Below are positions 28,133 to 41,187 of a stretch of 64,000 nucleotides of DNA, in pieces. The stretch's first letter is position 1. Each line of letters opens with the position of its first letter. The stretch is from positions 62,001 through 126,000 of the forward strand of contig CACNSR010000004.1 in the NCBI GenBank assembly GCA_902623175.1. The letters are read 5' to 3'. The translations under genes were made by a program, and so were the position numbers. This DNA is from Halieaceae bacterium. Its GTDB lineage: Bacteria; Pseudomonadota; Gammaproteobacteria; Pseudomonadales; Halieaceae. The notes under the pieces were generated by a model, which searched no databases, was not told the origin of the DNA, and worked only from the letters and a program-made list of their open reading frames with translations.

Positions 28133-29425
28133 GTGTCCTCGCCCCGGGCCATTGCGGCAGACGTCATTGGTCGGGTACTTGCCGGACAGTCACTAAACCG
28201 ACTCCTGCCAGATGCCCTCGATGCGGCAACCACCACGCAGCGGCCATTTTGTCAGGAGTTGGTGTACGGCACACTGCGCGAATGGCCCTGCCTTGAAGAA
28301 ACGTGCCTCAGCTTTCTCGCAAAGCCGATGCGACGAAAAGACCAAGACATCATGGCCCTGCTTTGCATTGGGCTTTATGAGCTTGAGCAACTAAGTACCC
28401 CCGTCCACGCGGTCGTTTCAGAGACCGTTAATGCCACCCGCGCACTTAAGAAGCCCTGGGCCAAAGGGGTTGTGAATGGAGTGTTGCGCGCGTACCAACG
28501 TCAGGAGGGTATCGCCCGGGAAGCGCTGTCGCCGGCGGCACAGCGAGCACTACCTGTCTGGCTGCACACCGCGCTGTGTGCTGAGTATGAGGAAACAGCA
28601 GAGCAGATCGCCCTGGCTGCCCGCCATCGACCGCCCATGACCCTGAGAGTCAACCAACTCAAAAGCACCCGGGATGATTATCTGCAGTCGCTGGCAGAAG
28701 CGGAGATAACGGCAACACCCTGTGCCGTTTCAGCGGATGGTGTCGTGCTCCGTCGCCCGGTAGACGTAGCGTCTTTGCCCGGGTTTTCCAAGGGTTTCGC
28801 CAGTGTTCAGGACAGCTCGGCCCAGCTGGCGGCTCGTCTGTTGGCACCTCAAGCCGGCGAGCGAATTCTCGACGCGTGCGCAGCACCAGGGGGCAAGGCC
28901 TGTCATCTGCTCGAGCTCCAGCCCAGCATTAAGGAACTGGTCGCACTGGATATTAGCGAGTCCCGATTGCAGCGCGTCATTGAGAACACCACGCGGCTGG
29001 ACCTCCGGCTGACCCCGCTCTTAGCCGACGCCAGCGCGCTACCAGACACGCTACTGACCTCACCCTTCGACGCCATTCTGGCCGACGTGCCCTGCTCGGC
29101 GACCGGCGTCATAAGGCGCAACCCAGACATCAAAATCCTCAGAGAGCCCGACGACATCGCGGATTTTGCCAGCCAACAATTACAGATATTGGCGGGGCTC
29201 TGGCCAGCCCTCACGACGGGGGGCCGATTGCTATATGTAACCTGCTCTTTGTTGGCTGCGGAAAACGACGAAGTCGTCAGCCGGTTCGCCACCGAACAGG
29301 GGGCGCACATTGACGCGGTAACACTGGGCACCGGCACGCCGCGCCAACATGGTTGGCAGACTCTGCCGGATCAGAACGGTGGGGATGGGCTGTATTTTGC
29401 GCTGTTGCGAAAGCCCGCTGAGTAA
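28133..29425 (+). CDS. rsmB: 16S rRNA (cytosine-967-C5)-methyltransferase
   Basis: SAM-dependent methylation of 16S rRNA C967. The N-terminal NusB-like domain (about 1-135) precedes a Rossmann methyltransferase domain with ILDACAAPGGKACHLLEL, DVPCSATGVIRRNPDIK (one catalytic Cys) and LLYVTCSLLAAEND (second Cys). The product is 430 residues, as in Fmu/RsmB. The start codon is GTG at 28133, two bases after the fmt stop. Confidence 0.96.
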   Translation: MSSPRAIAADVIGRVLAGQSLNRLLPDALDAATTTQRPFCQELVYGTLREWPCLEETCLSFLAKPMRRKDQDIMALLCIGLYELEQLSTPVHAVVSETVNATRALKKPWAKGVVNGVLRAYQRQEGIAREALSPAAQRALPVWLHTALCAEYEETAEQIALAARHRPPMTLRVNQLKSTRDDYLQSLAEAEITATPCAVSADGVVLRRPVDVASLPGFSKGFASVQDSSAQLAARLLAPQAGERILDACAAPGGKACHLLELQPSIKELVALDISESRLQRVIENTTRLDLRLTPLLADASALPDTLLTSPFDAILADVPCSATGVIRRNPDIKILREPDDIADFASQQLQILAGLWPALTTGGRLLYVTCSLLAAENDEVVSRFATEQGAHIDAVTLGTGTPRQHGWQTLPDQNGGDGLYFALLRKPAE

Positions 29426-29523
29426 TACTGCGAACCCTATCACCAACGTAAGTAATCCACATGGCGTGGCGGGTTTCACTTGGTTTAAGGTGTGTTCGGA
29501 TCGTTGGGAGGGCCCAGAAGCCG

Positions 29524-30900
29524 GTGAAAATCATTATCCTCGGGGCGGGGCAGGTCGGCGGAACACTGGCTGAACACCTCGCCGATGAGCAAAACGACAT
29601 CACGGTCGTCGACGAGCACGCCGCCACCCTGAAGCGACTTCAGGAGCGTCTGGATATCCGGACGGTGCTAGGCAACGGGGCTCACCCCTCCACATTAATG
29701 AACGCGGGCGCAGAAGACGCCGACATGCTGATCGCCGTCACCGACAGTGACGAGATCAACATGTTGGCCTGCTCGGTCGTCTTCACGCTTTACAGGACGC
29801 CCACCAAGATCAGTCGCGTGCGTTCCGCAGACTATCTCGCCAACCATAAAGCACTGTTTCAATCAAATGCCATTCCGGTCGATGTCATCATCGGCCCGGA
29901 GCAGCTCGTGACAAAAAATATCGAGCAGTTGATTGCCAACCCCGGCTCACTGCAGGTGCTCGATTTTGCCGATGGCCGGATCCGGCTGGTCGCCGTGAGG
30001 GCGGTCGCGGGCGGGCCCATAGTCGGGCGGGAACTGCAAGAGATTCGCGAACACATGCCCAGGGTGGACACCAGAGTCGCGGCGATTTTCAGGCGCGCTG
30101 GAGACCCCATCATTCCCGAGGGCGCGACGGTGGTTGAGCCCGACGACGAAGTTTTTTTTATTGCCGCCAGAGAACATATTCGCGATGTGACTTCAGAGCT
30201 ACGCGAGGTCGATAAGCCCTACAACCGGATCATCATTGCAGGGGGTGGCAATATTGGCGCCACCCTCGCAAAGCGTCTCGAGAGGGACTATCAAGTCAAG
30301 GTCATCGAGCGCTCCTATGACCGGTGCCGGGTACTGTCAGACATGCTGGAAAATAGCATCGTATTGCACGGCAGTGGCAATGAACCGCTGCTGCTCCAAC
30401 AGGAAAATATCGAAAATACCGACGTCTTTTGTGCCCTGACAGACAACGACGAATCCAACATCATGATGTCCATGCTGGCTAAACGGCTTGGCGCGAAAAA
30501 AGCAATCACACTGATCACCAACTCAGCTTATGCAGACTTGATAGGTGAAGAAATCGACATCGCCATCTCACCTCAGCAAATCACCATTAGCAGCCTGCTC
30601 ATGCATGTCCGGCGCGGCGATATCAGCGCCGTGCACTCGCTGCGGCGCGGTGCCGCTGAAGCCATTGAAGTGACGGCACATGGAGACATGCGATCATCCA
30701 AGGTCGTGGGACGTCGGCTGGATGAGTTGAACCTCCCCTCCAGTGTTACCGTCGGGGCCATCCTACGCGGAGACGCTGTGCTGATTGCACACGATCATGT
30801 GGTGATTGAAGCCAACGACCACGTCATTCTCTTCTTGACTGATCGTACGCAGATTTCCGCCGTAGAAAAATTGTTTGCGGTGGGATTCGGCTTCATCTAA
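29524..30900 (+). CDS. trkA: Trk system potassium uptake protein TrkA
   Basis: Peripheral regulatory subunit of the Trk K+ transporter. It consists of two tandem RCK units, each with an NAD-binding Rossmann fold (IIILGAGQVGGTLAEHL at the start; IIIAGGGNIGATLAKRL mid-protein) and a TrkA-C domain. I use GTG at 29524 (VKIIILGAGQVGG), giving 458 residues exactly as in E. coli. A frame open from 29461 adds 21 residues that do not fit. A GGGAGG sequence precedes the GTG, though 12 bases away. trkH follows with overlapping TAATG. Confidence 0.94.
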   Translation: MKIIILGAGQVGGTLAEHLADEQNDITVVDEHAATLKRLQERLDIRTVLGNGAHPSTLMNAGAEDADMLIAVTDSDEINMLACSVVFTLYRTPTKISRVRSADYLANHKALFQSNAIPVDVIIGPEQLVTKNIEQLIANPGSLQVLDFADGRIRLVAVRAVAGGPIVGRELQEIREHMPRVDTRVAAIFRRAGDPIIPEGATVVEPDDEVFFIAAREHIRDVTSELREVDKPYNRIIIAGGGNIGATLAKRLERDYQVKVIERSYDRCRVLSDMLENSIVLHGSGNEPLLLQQENIENTDVFCALTDNDESNIMMSMLAKRLGAKKAITLITNSAYADLIGEEIDIAISPQQITISSLLMHVRRGDISAVHSLRRGAAEAIEVTAHGDMRSSKVVGRRLDELNLPSSVTVGAILRGDAVLIAHDHVVIEANDHVILFLTDRTQISAVEKLFAVGFGFI

Positions 30901-32348
30901 TGCAATTCGCCATGGCGTTCAAGATTATCGGCGTATTGCTGATCCTTTTCAGCACAGCGATGTTGCCGTCTCTAGTTATATCACTGATCGCCAAAGATGG
31001 TATCGAGTCCGCATTTGCCACAGGGCTGGCCGCAACGCTGCTTGCTGGGGTTTTGCTGTGGCTCCCGACACGGCACCTAAGCCGCGATCTCAATATTCGG
31101 GACGGGTTTATGGTCACAGCCTTATTTTGGGTGGTGCTGGGATTATTCGGCGCCATACCGCTATGGCTCACCCCCGATCTCCCACTGACCCCCGCCGACG
31201 CTATTTTTGAATCGATCTCAGGCCTCACCACGACCGGCGCGACGGTGATTACCGGACTCGATAGCTTGCCGCAGTCATTACTCTTCTACCGGCAGCTTCT
31301 GCAGTGGCTGGGCGGCATCGGTATTATTGTGCTGGCGGTGGCGATCCTACCCATGCTCGGCATCGGCGGCATGCAGCTGTACCGGGCCGAGAGCGCGGGC
31401 CCCTCCAAGGACCGCAAATTGACGCCTCGTATCACCAGCACCGCCAAGGCCTTATTCGGTATCTACTTGCTGTTAACCATCGCCTGTGCCGCCAGCTATT
31501 TCGCCGTGGGAATGTCGATGTTCGACGCGATCTGCCACGCTTTCTCCACTGTGGCGATTGGCGGCTTCTCCACCCACGACGCCAGTCTAGGGCACTATGA
31601 GCAGAACCGCGTCCTGCTGGTGAGCTCGGTATTCATGCTACTATCTGCTGTTAATTTCGGGCTGCATTTCATCGCGCTTCAGCGTCGCAACGTGCGTGTC
31701 TATGCCCGAGACTCCGAAACCGCATTTTTTATCACGGTGATAGCCTCCGCGACAATAGTGGTGTGTTGCTTGTTGCTGACTACCGAAACTCTCGGGTTCG
31801 AGGACAGTGTGATTCACGGGCTGTTCCAAACCATCTCTATCGCCACCACAACGGGATTCACCACACAGGACTTTTCCATGTGGCCCCTGTTTTTGCCAAT
31901 ACTGCTGTTAATTCTGAGCTTCATGGGTGGCTGTGTGGGCTCCACCGGCGGCGGCATGAAGGCCATGCGCATTCTGCTGATTTTCCGCCAGGGCGTAAGA
32001 GAACTCCGCCAGTTGCTCCACCCCAACGCAGTGATCCCCCTGAAACTGGATGCCCGGCGGGTACAAACCGAAGTGATTAGTGCCGTTTGGAGTTTCTTTG
32101 CGGTGTATATGTTTTGCTTTGTGCTGATCTGGCTGGCCCTACTGGCAACCAACCTCGACTTTATCTCCGCATTCTCTGCCGTGGTAGCTACGATGAACAA
32201 CCTGGGGCCAGGGCTCGGAGAAGTGGCTTATCACTATGGTGCCGTAAGCGAACCAGGCAAACTGATTCTCTGCCTCGCCATGCTCATAGGCCGCCTCGAG
32301 GTATTTACCTTGCTGGTACTGCTGACGCCCGCGTTCTGGAGACATTGA
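30900..32348 (+). CDS. trkH: Trk system potassium uptake protein TrkH
   Basis: Inner-membrane K+-translocating subunit, 482 residues, with about ten to twelve hydrophobic helices arranged as four M1-P-M2 repeats. Pore-loop sequences are seen in SISGLTTTGATVI, FSTVAIGGFSTHD, SIATTTGFTTQDF and MGGCVGSTGGGMKA. The latter two are typical of TrkH. The ATG overlaps the trkA stop (TAATG), so the two subunits are translationally coupled. Confidence 0.96.
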   Translation: MQFAMAFKIIGVLLILFSTAMLPSLVISLIAKDGIESAFATGLAATLLAGVLLWLPTRHLSRDLNIRDGFMVTALFWVVLGLFGAIPLWLTPDLPLTPADAIFESISGLTTTGATVITGLDSLPQSLLFYRQLLQWLGGIGIIVLAVAILPMLGIGGMQLYRAESAGPSKDRKLTPRITSTAKALFGIYLLLTIACAASYFAVGMSMFDAICHAFSTVAIGGFSTHDASLGHYEQNRVLLVSSVFMLLSAVNFGLHFIALQRRNVRVYARDSETAFFITVIASATIVVCCLLLTTETLGFEDSVIHGLFQTISIATTTGFTTQDFSMWPLFLPILLLILSFMGGCVGSTGGGMKAMRILLIFRQGVRELRQLLHPNAVIPLKLDARRVQTEVISAVWSFFAVYMFCFVLIWLALLATNLDFISAFSAVVATMNNLGPGLGEVAYHYGAVSEPGKLILCLAMLIGRLEVFTLLVLLTPAFWRH

Positions 32349-32428
32349 CCCTCGATTGCAAACGCTCAGCTATTTATCCCTCTAATACGTTGTTATCTGG
32401 CAAGCCGTTAGCTTGAGCGTGAGTATCG

Positions 32429-33253
32429 CTATTTGGACCCGCGCGCCCGTTGAACGACCTCATAGGCGGCCGTAATTTCCTGGGCCCGTTCCGTCGCAAC
32501 TCGGAGTAATTCATCGGGGACGCCCTCGGCGATGAGCTTGTCGGGGTGGTTCTCACTCATCAACTTGCGATAACGCCGCTTGACCTCAGCATCCGTGGCG
32601 TCAGACTTCAGACCCAATGCGACATAGGCGGTGTTCAGCTCGCTCTCGGCATTGCGGGGGCGATAGCCCTCTCCCGCACTCGATTGCCGATTGCCACGCT
32701 GCTGAAATTGAGCCTGCGCATTGACCATGGAAATCAGCTGGTCCACCTCACGCCGCGGCAAATCCAGTAGCTGCGCCAATCGATACAGCGCGCCTCGTTC
32801 GGCCTCTGAGAAGGTGCCATCGGCTAACGCAATACCCATCAGTAAAACCATGAGCGTGTGCTGTGCCTGACGCCGGGGACCCAGACAGTCATTAAACTTG
32901 GCGACGGTGGGAGCGGGATCAAAGCCGGGCGCCGACCCTGCTTTAAAGTGCTCGATCGCGCTATCGCGCTGTGCGGCATTCAATCGCAACTGGGCAAAGA
33001 ACGCCTCGGCCTGATCTACCTCTGCCTCCGAAACGCGACCATCCGCTTTGGCGACAAACCCCAACAAAGTGAAAGTGGTTTCGAAAAATTGTGCGCGCAT
33101 TATGTGCACGGCTTCCGGGCCGGAAAGCTGCAGAGCTCTCCATAAACCCTTATCAAAAGCGTGGCCCAATACCAGACCAAACAATAGCCCCGCTGGCCCA
33201 AACCCCATAAACCCGATGAGACCGGCGATGACTTTCCCCATGACCTGCTTCAT
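32429..33253 (-). CDS. djlA: DnaJ-like co-chaperone DjlA
   Basis: Membrane-anchored J-domain protein, 274 residues. An N-terminal hydrophobic segment (LIGFMGFGPAGLLFGLVLGH) is followed by a TerB-like helical domain (residues about 60-170). The C-terminal J domain reads RRYRKLMSENHPDKLIAEGV, with the DnaK-activating HPD. Members work with DnaK and affect capsule and envelope stress signalling in E. coli. Its ATG overlaps the stop of the disrupted acyltransferase gene upstream (TGATG), so its expression may be affected by that lesion. Confidence 0.93.
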   Translation of the reverse strand: MKQVMGKVIAGLIGFMGFGPAGLLFGLVLGHAFDKGLWRALQLSGPEAVHIMRAQFFETTFTLLGFVAKADGRVSEAEVDQAEAFFAQLRLNAAQRDSAIEHFKAGSAPGFDPAPTVAKFNDCLGPRRQAQHTLMVLLMGIALADGTFSEAERGALYRLAQLLDLPRREVDQLISMVNAQAQFQQRGNRQSSAGEGYRPRNAESELNTAYVALGLKSDATDAEVKRRYRKLMSENHPDKLIAEGVPDELLRVATERAQEITAAYEVVQRARGSK

Positions 33254-34191
33254 CAGTTAAGCCCCGCTTCATCAAGCAAGGGCATGGCCGACCAGTCATA
33301 ATGATCCACCAACCATTTGGGTCGGCAGCGGAAACGCCTGTACTGCCACTGGCATTGCCACTCATTCCCGGCGATCAGCTTTTTGACTCCGAGATTGATC
33401 GCACTCAGCGACTCCAAAGTGTCGTCACTCTGGACGCCCGGTTCGGCGGGCCGGTAAGCCGCGCGAAACCCTTTTTCGGTCCGCAGCACGGTGCCCATTA
33501 AAGCCGCTGCGCCCGACTTTTTGATGAGATTGGACACGAGCGCTGCGGTGAGGTGCTCGAGACCAAAAAAAAAGTACATTGATGCCTGCATTTTCATCAT
33601 TAGGAACTTGATCAGGCAGAATACCGGTAATGCCGCCGGCTCGCACCGAGCGAACCAGCGCGGTGAGGTGGGCACCAGCTTACCGCCTGTGCCCTGGCAG
33701 CCACGATGCACCAACTGGTCGAGTTTTTTCAGGGGTATCGGTTCGTAGAGCGTTACCAGATTGCCCAAGGTCACCAAGTGCATGCCCAGCAGTTCCCAAT
33801 TGCCCAAATGCGGGCCCAAAATAATCACTCCCTACTCTGACGCCAAGGGTTCCTTCACACAACCAAGGCCATCGGCTTCGAGCAATGGGGGGGTCTGTGC
33901 CCACGGCTGCGTCCATACCCAGCCCATCTCTGCCATCAGCTTCCCGGTCAACTGCACGCTTTGCCTTGCCACCACCTGCCGTATGCCGGGTGACCATTTG
34001 GGGTACGCCAACTCAAGACTGCGAATGACCACCCGTCGCATGCGGCCAATAAGGTAATAAAGGCCCGCCCCGACTGCTCTGCCCAAGGCGCGGGCACGAC
34101 CAAGGGGCATGAGGCGCGTTAACACTACCGTCAATCTGATGAGCAACATGACAGTCCACTCCAACCAGAGGGCTTCGGGCGATGCAGGCAT
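33253..34191 (-). pseudogene. lpxL: lipid A lauroyl acyltransferase (LpxL/HtrB family), disrupted
   Basis: Remnant of an inner-membrane acyltransferase that adds a secondary acyl chain to lipid A. The first part (33832-34191) encodes an N-terminal membrane segment and the expected helical region, then hits TAG at 33829-33831. The next codons resume GVIILGPHLGNWELLG, the HxxxxE catalytic motif. Near 33655-33665 the frame is lost; the conserved LVRSVRAGGITGILPDQVP is in a second frame. It returns to the first frame at a run of nine A at 33565-33573 (eight would keep the frame), continuing as FFGLEHLTAALVSNL. Three separate lesions, with otherwise well-preserved family sequence, indicate recent inactivation or, less likely, assembly errors. 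Confidence 0.85.
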
Positions 34192-34290
34192 ACGTTAAAG
34201 GGAATTTGACAGGGTCAGTGTTGGAAAAGTGATTATGGCGCGGGCATCGCAGTTATACTAACCGCTCTCAACGACTTTAGGTTGTGCTTC

Positions 34291-35235
34291 GTGGCGCCTG
34301 CAACATTTCAAGAGGTTATTCTGCGGTTGCAGGACTACTGGGCTAAGCACGGCTGCGTGGTACTGCAACCTCTAGACATGGAAGTGGGCGCCGGCACTTT
34401 CCATCCCGCCACCTTTTTGCGCGCGCTCGGCCCCGAAAACTGGAATGCCGCCTACGTTCAACCCAGCCGTCGCCCCGCTGACGGTCGGTATGGCGAAAAC
34501 CCCAATCGCCTGCAGCACTACTACCAGTTTCAAGTGGTCATGAAGCCTTCCCCGGCCGATTTTCAGAATCTTTACCTCGGCAGCCTGTTCGCGTTGGGCG
34601 TCGACCCACTGATTCACGATATCCGTTTTGTCGAAGACAACTGGGAATCGCCCACGCTGGGTGCCTGGGGCCTGGGTTGGGAGGTGTGGCTGAACGGCAT
34701 GGAAGTCAGTCAGTTCACTTATTTCCAACAGGCCGGTGGGCTCGAGTGCCACCCCGTTACCGGTGAGCTGACCTACGGTCTGGAACGCATCGCGATGTAC
34801 CTGCAGGGTGTCGAGTCAGTCTATGACCTCGCCTGGGCAAACACCCCTTCCGGGCCGGTCACCTACGGCGATGTTTACCACCAGAACGAGGTGGAAATGT
34901 CGACCTTTAACTTTGTCGAGGCTGATGTCGACTACCTGTTCTCCCAGTTCGAGTTCTGTGAGCGCGAAGCGATGCGACTGGCAGAAAGGCAGTTGCCACT
35001 GCCCGCCTACGAGCACGTGATGAAGGCATCTCACACGTTCAATTTGCTTGATGCGCGTCACGCGATTGGTGTGACAGAGCGACAGCGCTACATCTTGCGC
35101 GTCCGCGCGTTGGCGCGGGCGGCTGCCAAGGCCTATGTGGCCGCGCGAGGTGCGCTCGGCTTTCCCCAGGCTGACCCCGACCTGGCCGCTGCCGCGCTGG
35201 CGCAACTGGAAGCAGCTTCAGGTGACAAATCATGA
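34291..35235 (+). CDS. glyQ: glycyl-tRNA synthetase alpha subunit
   Basis: Catalytic alpha subunit of the alpha2beta2 bacterial GlyRS. The 314-residue product has [58 protein letters not shown] and [20 protein letters not shown], all near-identical to the family. I choose GTG at 34291 (VAPATFQEV) because a TTAGG sequence sits 9 bases upstream; TTG at 34282 is also in frame. TATACT at 34254-34259 is a likely -10. It overlaps glyS by ATGA. Confidence 0.96.
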   Translation: MAPATFQEVILRLQDYWAKHGCVVLQPLDMEVGAGTFHPATFLRALGPENWNAAYVQPSRRPADGRYGENPNRLQHYYQFQVVMKPSPADFQNLYLGSLFALGVDPLIHDIRFVEDNWESPTLGAWGLGWEVWLNGMEVSQFTYFQQAGGLECHPVTGELTYGLERIAMYLQGVESVYDLAWANTPSGPVTYGDVYHQNEVEMSTFNFVEADVDYLFSQFEFCEREAMRLAERQLPLPAYEHVMKASHTFNLLDARHAIGVTERQRYILRVRALARAAAKAYVAARGALGFPQADPDLAAAALAQLEAASGDKS

Positions 35236-37307
35236 GCACCGCCGATCTGTTGTTTGAGCTGGGCACCGAGGAATTGCCGGCCGGTGAGATTTCGGCCATG
35301 GCTACCGCTTTGTGTCAGGGCGTGACCGATGGCCTGACGGAAGCCGGCCTGCCCTTCGCGAAAGCGCACGCATTTTCAACGCCGCGACGCCTGACCGTAT
35401 GGGTTGAACACGTCGCGAGCAAAGGCCCCGATAGTGAGCATCAGCTGGTGGGGCCGCCCGTCTCTGCAGCCAAGGACGATAACGGTGCATGGACCAAGGC
35501 CGCAGAGGGTTTTGCCCGCAAACAGGGCGTCTCTGCAAACGAATTGATCGTCGTTGAGGAACAGGGCGTGGAGCGTGTCGCCGCTCACGTATCGTTAAAA
35601 GGCGCGCAGGCCGCCGAGGTGATTCCAGACATTATCGCCAGTGCCGTTGCTGGCATACCCGTGTCAAAGCGCATGCGGTGGGGTCGGTCCCGCGACGAGT
35701 TTCTGCGCCCGGTGCAGTGGCTGGTGTTGTTGCTTGGAGATGCTGTCCTGCCACTTCAGCTATTCGGATTTGAGAGCGGCCGGGAAAGTCGTGGCCATCG
35801 CTTTCATCACAACACGCCCGTGGCCATCAGCTCTCCCTCAGCGTATCGAGATGCCCTGCGCGAGGCACGAGTGCTGGTCGATCAGGACGAGCGGCGCGCA
35901 CTGATCGCAGAACAAGTCCTTGGGCTGGCGAACAAGGGCGAGGCCGTGGCGCTGTCTGAGGATCTGTTGGATGAGGTCACGGGCCTTGTGGAATGGCCAA
36001 AGGCCTTGAGGGGTAGCTTCGACCCAGAGTTTTTGGCTGTCCCCGCCCAAGCGCTGATATCAGCCATGAAGACCCATCAAAAGTACTTTCATCTCACCGA
36101 TGCGAGCAACGGATCATTACTACCCGCCTTCATTGCTGTGGCCAACATTGAGAGCCAGCAGCCAGAGCAGGTTGTCTCAGGCAACGAGCGCGTGATCCGG
36201 CCCCGGTTGAGCGATGCGGCGTTCTTTTTTGCCAACGACAAGCAATCGCCGCTCAGCTCGCGACAGGAGCGGTTAGGCAGCGTCGTGTTTCAACACCATT
36301 TAGGAAGCCTGCTAGACAAGGCCTACCGCATCGTTGCTATCGCCAAACAGCTGGCAGACGCGATCGGCGCCGACGAGGCGACCACGGTCAGAGCAGCCGA
36401 GCTGAGCAAGTGCGACTTGGTATCGGAAATGGTGCTCGAGTTCCCCGAGCTACAGGGTATCGCCGGTGCAGAATATGCGCGCCATGATGACGAGCCTATC
36501 GGGGTAGCAGAGGCCATTGAGTACCACTATTACCCCCGGTTTGCCGGGGACGAATTGCCGCCCTCTCCCGAGGCGACCGCCGTCGCGTTGGCGGACCGTC
36601 TGGACACATTGGTCGGGATTTTTGGCATTGGTGAACCCCCTACCGGCTCTAAAGATCCCTTTGCGCTGCGCAGAGCGTCACTGGCTGTGATCAGGATGCT
36701 CATCAACCTTGAAAAGCCGCTCTCTATAACCGAGCTATTGCAAACCGCCGTCGAGCAACATACTGCCGAGCTATCTCCCGACACCCCCGACGTTGTGTCG
36801 CATTACATCACTGACCGGCTGGGTAACTGGTACGACGACGACGGGATTCATATCTCTGTGGTCCGTGCGGCGCTGGCGGCGGGCGCGACCGACCTGTTTG
36901 ACATCGATCTGCGCGTGCGTGCGCTAAACGCATTTGCCAAAACCGACACGTCGGAGCATCTCGTCGCAGCCAATAAGCGGGTCGCCAATATTCTGGCAAA
37001 AGCCGACAACCTTGACGGCACACCCGCCGACGCCAACCTCTTCGTGCATGAGGCGGAGCACGCACTACACGAGGCGATCAACCGTGTCGGGTCGATATTA
37101 GCGCCGTTGCTGGCAGACAGAAACTACCAAAGCGCGCTCGATGAGCTCGCTCAGCTTCGCGGACCTGTTGACTCGTTTTTTGACGGCGTCATGGTCAATG
37201 CGGAGGACCCCGCTGAGCGCTTGAATCGCTTGCGACTGCTCGATAGCCTGCGAGCCCTGTTTACACAGGTTGCTGATCTGGCATTGCTGTCATCGGCGGC
37301 GGAATGA
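35232..37307 (+). CDS. glyS: glycyl-tRNA synthetase beta subunit
   Basis: Beta subunit of GlyRS, 691 residues, needed for tRNA-Gly recognition. It opens with [19 protein letters not shown], then [35 protein letters not shown] and the HD-domain-like [13 protein letters not shown]. The C-terminal anticodon-binding DALR region includes [20 protein letters not shown]. The ATG overlaps the glyQ stop, so both subunits are made together, and it overlaps rmuC by 4 bp at its other end. Confidence 0.97.
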   Translation: MSTADLLFELGTEELPAGEISAMATALCQGVTDGLTEAGLPFAKAHAFSTPRRLTVWVEHVASKGPDSEHQLVGPPVSAAKDDNGAWTKAAEGFARKQGVSANELIVVEEQGVERVAAHVSLKGAQAAEVIPDIIASAVAGIPVSKRMRWGRSRDEFLRPVQWLVLLLGDAVLPLQLFGFESGRESRGHRFHHNTPVAISSPSAYRDALREARVLVDQDERRALIAEQVLGLANKGEAVALSEDLLDEVTGLVEWPKALRGSFDPEFLAVPAQALISAMKTHQKYFHLTDASNGSLLPAFIAVANIESQQPEQVVSGNERVIRPRLSDAAFFFANDKQSPLSSRQERLGSVVFQHHLGSLLDKAYRIVAIAKQLADAIGADEATTVRAAELSKCDLVSEMVLEFPELQGIAGAEYARHDDEPIGVAEAIEYHYYPRFAGDELPPSPEATAVALADRLDTLVGIFGIGEPPTGSKDPFALRRASLAVIRMLINLEKPLSITELLQTAVEQHTAELSPDTPDVVSHYITDRLGNWYDDDGIHISVVRAALAAGATDLFDIDLRVRALNAFAKTDTSEHLVAANKRVANILAKADNLDGTPADANLFVHEAEHALHEAINRVGSILAPLLADRNYQSALDELAQLRGPVDSFFDGVMVNAEDPAERLNRLRLLDSLRALFTQVADLALLSSAAE

Positions 37308-38674
37308 CCGTTGGACCGCTCTTCTGGTTGGGCTTGGCCGCGGCCAGCGGAGCGGGCCTGCTGCTCAGTTTGCTACAACTGCAAAAACAACGCCGGGAGC
37401 TCACCGCAGCGCAAGCAGAGGCCGTCGCCCAAAAGACCGCTGCAGCCTTGGCCAGTGAACGCAACCATGCGCTTGAGTCCGAGCTGACGACCCTGCAGCA
37501 GGAGCTGTCTTCAGTAAACGCAAAGCTCAGCGCCCAGAGCGCCACCCTCTCAGAGCGCGACGCCCATCATCAGAACCAGATGAAATGGGTGGAGGAATCT
37601 CGCACCACCCTTCGCACTGAATTAGAGGTGATTGGCCAGAAACTGCTCGCATCGTCGGGCAAAGCACTGGAAACCACTAACCAAAAAAGCCTCGACAGCT
37701 TGTTGAAGCCGCTCGCCGAAAAAATTGATCAGTTTCAAAGGCGGGTCAATCAGGTACACACCGATATGGTGCGCAACAGCGCATCTTTGGGCGAACAGAT
37801 TAAACATCTCGAATCGGTGGGCGTCTCGATGTCTGGTGAAGCGCAAAATCTGACCCGCGCACTGAAAGGAGATAAAAAGCTGGTGGGTAACTGGGGTGAG
37901 GCTCAGCTGGAAAAAACCCTCGAGCTTGCCGGTCTGCGCCGGGGCGAACACTACGATGCACAAGTCGCTGTTAAAGATGAGCGAGGTGATCGGCACCTGC
38001 CTGATTTCGTGATTCGACTCCCCGAGGGAAAAAATCTGGTTATCGACAGCAAAGTTTCATTGGTCGACTACGAGCGGGCCGTAACCGCTGAAACCGATGC
38101 TGAACGTACAAGCGCGCTGCAAGCGCACGCAAAGGCGGTGAGAAATCACATCGATGCCCTGTCAGCTAAGGACTATGCGAACTTGCCCGGTATGGAGAGT
38201 CCTGATTTTGTGATCATGTTCATGCCGGTAGAGCCGGCTTACATTGAAGTAATGCGCAGCCAGCGAGAGCTGTTTAACCATGGGTACCAAAAAAATGTGG
38301 TGTTGGTCTCTCACACTACGCTAATGCCGATTCTCAGGACCATCGCCAACCTGTGGATGATCGAGCACAGCAATCGTGAGGCGAGGGAAATCAGTGAACG
38401 AGCTGGTGACATCTATAACACCGTCTGCCTATTGGGTGACCGGCTCTATGCGCTTGGCAACTCCATCTCGACCACCGCTAACAAATACAACGACGTAGTC
38501 AAAGCGACCCAAGGTAAGCAAGGCTTGTTGGGCAAAGTGTCACGATTTCAGTCGCTGTCCCAGCGCGCCAACAAATCCTTTCCCGATGCCCTTGCGCCGA
38601 TCGAGCCCGATGTTGAAACGGTGAGGCTCGAAGACATGAAAGACCATCAGCTACCACCCAAAGAGTATGAGTAA
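37304..38674 (+). CDS. rmuC: DNA recombination protein RmuC
   Basis: RmuC-family protein, linked in E. coli to suppression of inversion recombination at short inverted repeats. The 456-residue product has one N-terminal membrane helix (residues 3-22) and a coiled coil (about 25-110). The nuclease-like RmuC domain shows GNWGEAQLEKTLELAGLRRG, LPDFVIRLPEGKNLVIDSKV and LPGMESPDFVIMFMPVEPAY. Its ATG overlaps the glyS stop (ATGA), tying it to tRNA synthetase expression, an unusual partnership. It is convergent with gyrB, with 10 bp between. Confidence 0.93.
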   Translation: MTVGPLFWLGLAAASGAGLLLSLLQLQKQRRELTAAQAEAVAQKTAAALASERNHALESELTTLQQELSSVNAKLSAQSATLSERDAHHQNQMKWVEESRTTLRTELEVIGQKLLASSGKALETTNQKSLDSLLKPLAEKIDQFQRRVNQVHTDMVRNSASLGEQIKHLESVGVSMSGEAQNLTRALKGDKKLVGNWGEAQLEKTLELAGLRRGEHYDAQVAVKDERGDRHLPDFVIRLPEGKNLVIDSKVSLVDYERAVTAETDAERTSALQAHAKAVRNHIDALSAKDYANLPGMESPDFVIMFMPVEPAYIEVMRSQRELFNHGYQKNVVLVSHTTLMPILRTIANLWMIEHSNREAREISERAGDIYNTVCLLGDRLYALGNSISTTANKYNDVVKATQGKQGLLGKVSRFQSLSQRANKSFPDALAPIEPDVETVRLEDMKDHQLPPKEYE

Positions 38675-38684
38675 CGGCTGATCA

Positions 38685-41183
<2,499 letters not shown>

Positions 41184-41187
41184 TCAA

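Noticed and set aside
32362-32420. Imperfect inverted repeat between trkH and djlA (ACGCTCAGCTA / TTAGCTTGAGCGT)
   Set aside because: The arms have a bulge and are separated by a loop of about 35 bases with no T-run; not a convincing terminator.
36530-37081. Minus-strand open frames opposite glyS
   Set aside because: They lie opposite a fully conserved glyS sequence and show Ser/Arg-rich composition typical of antisense frames in GC-rich DNA.
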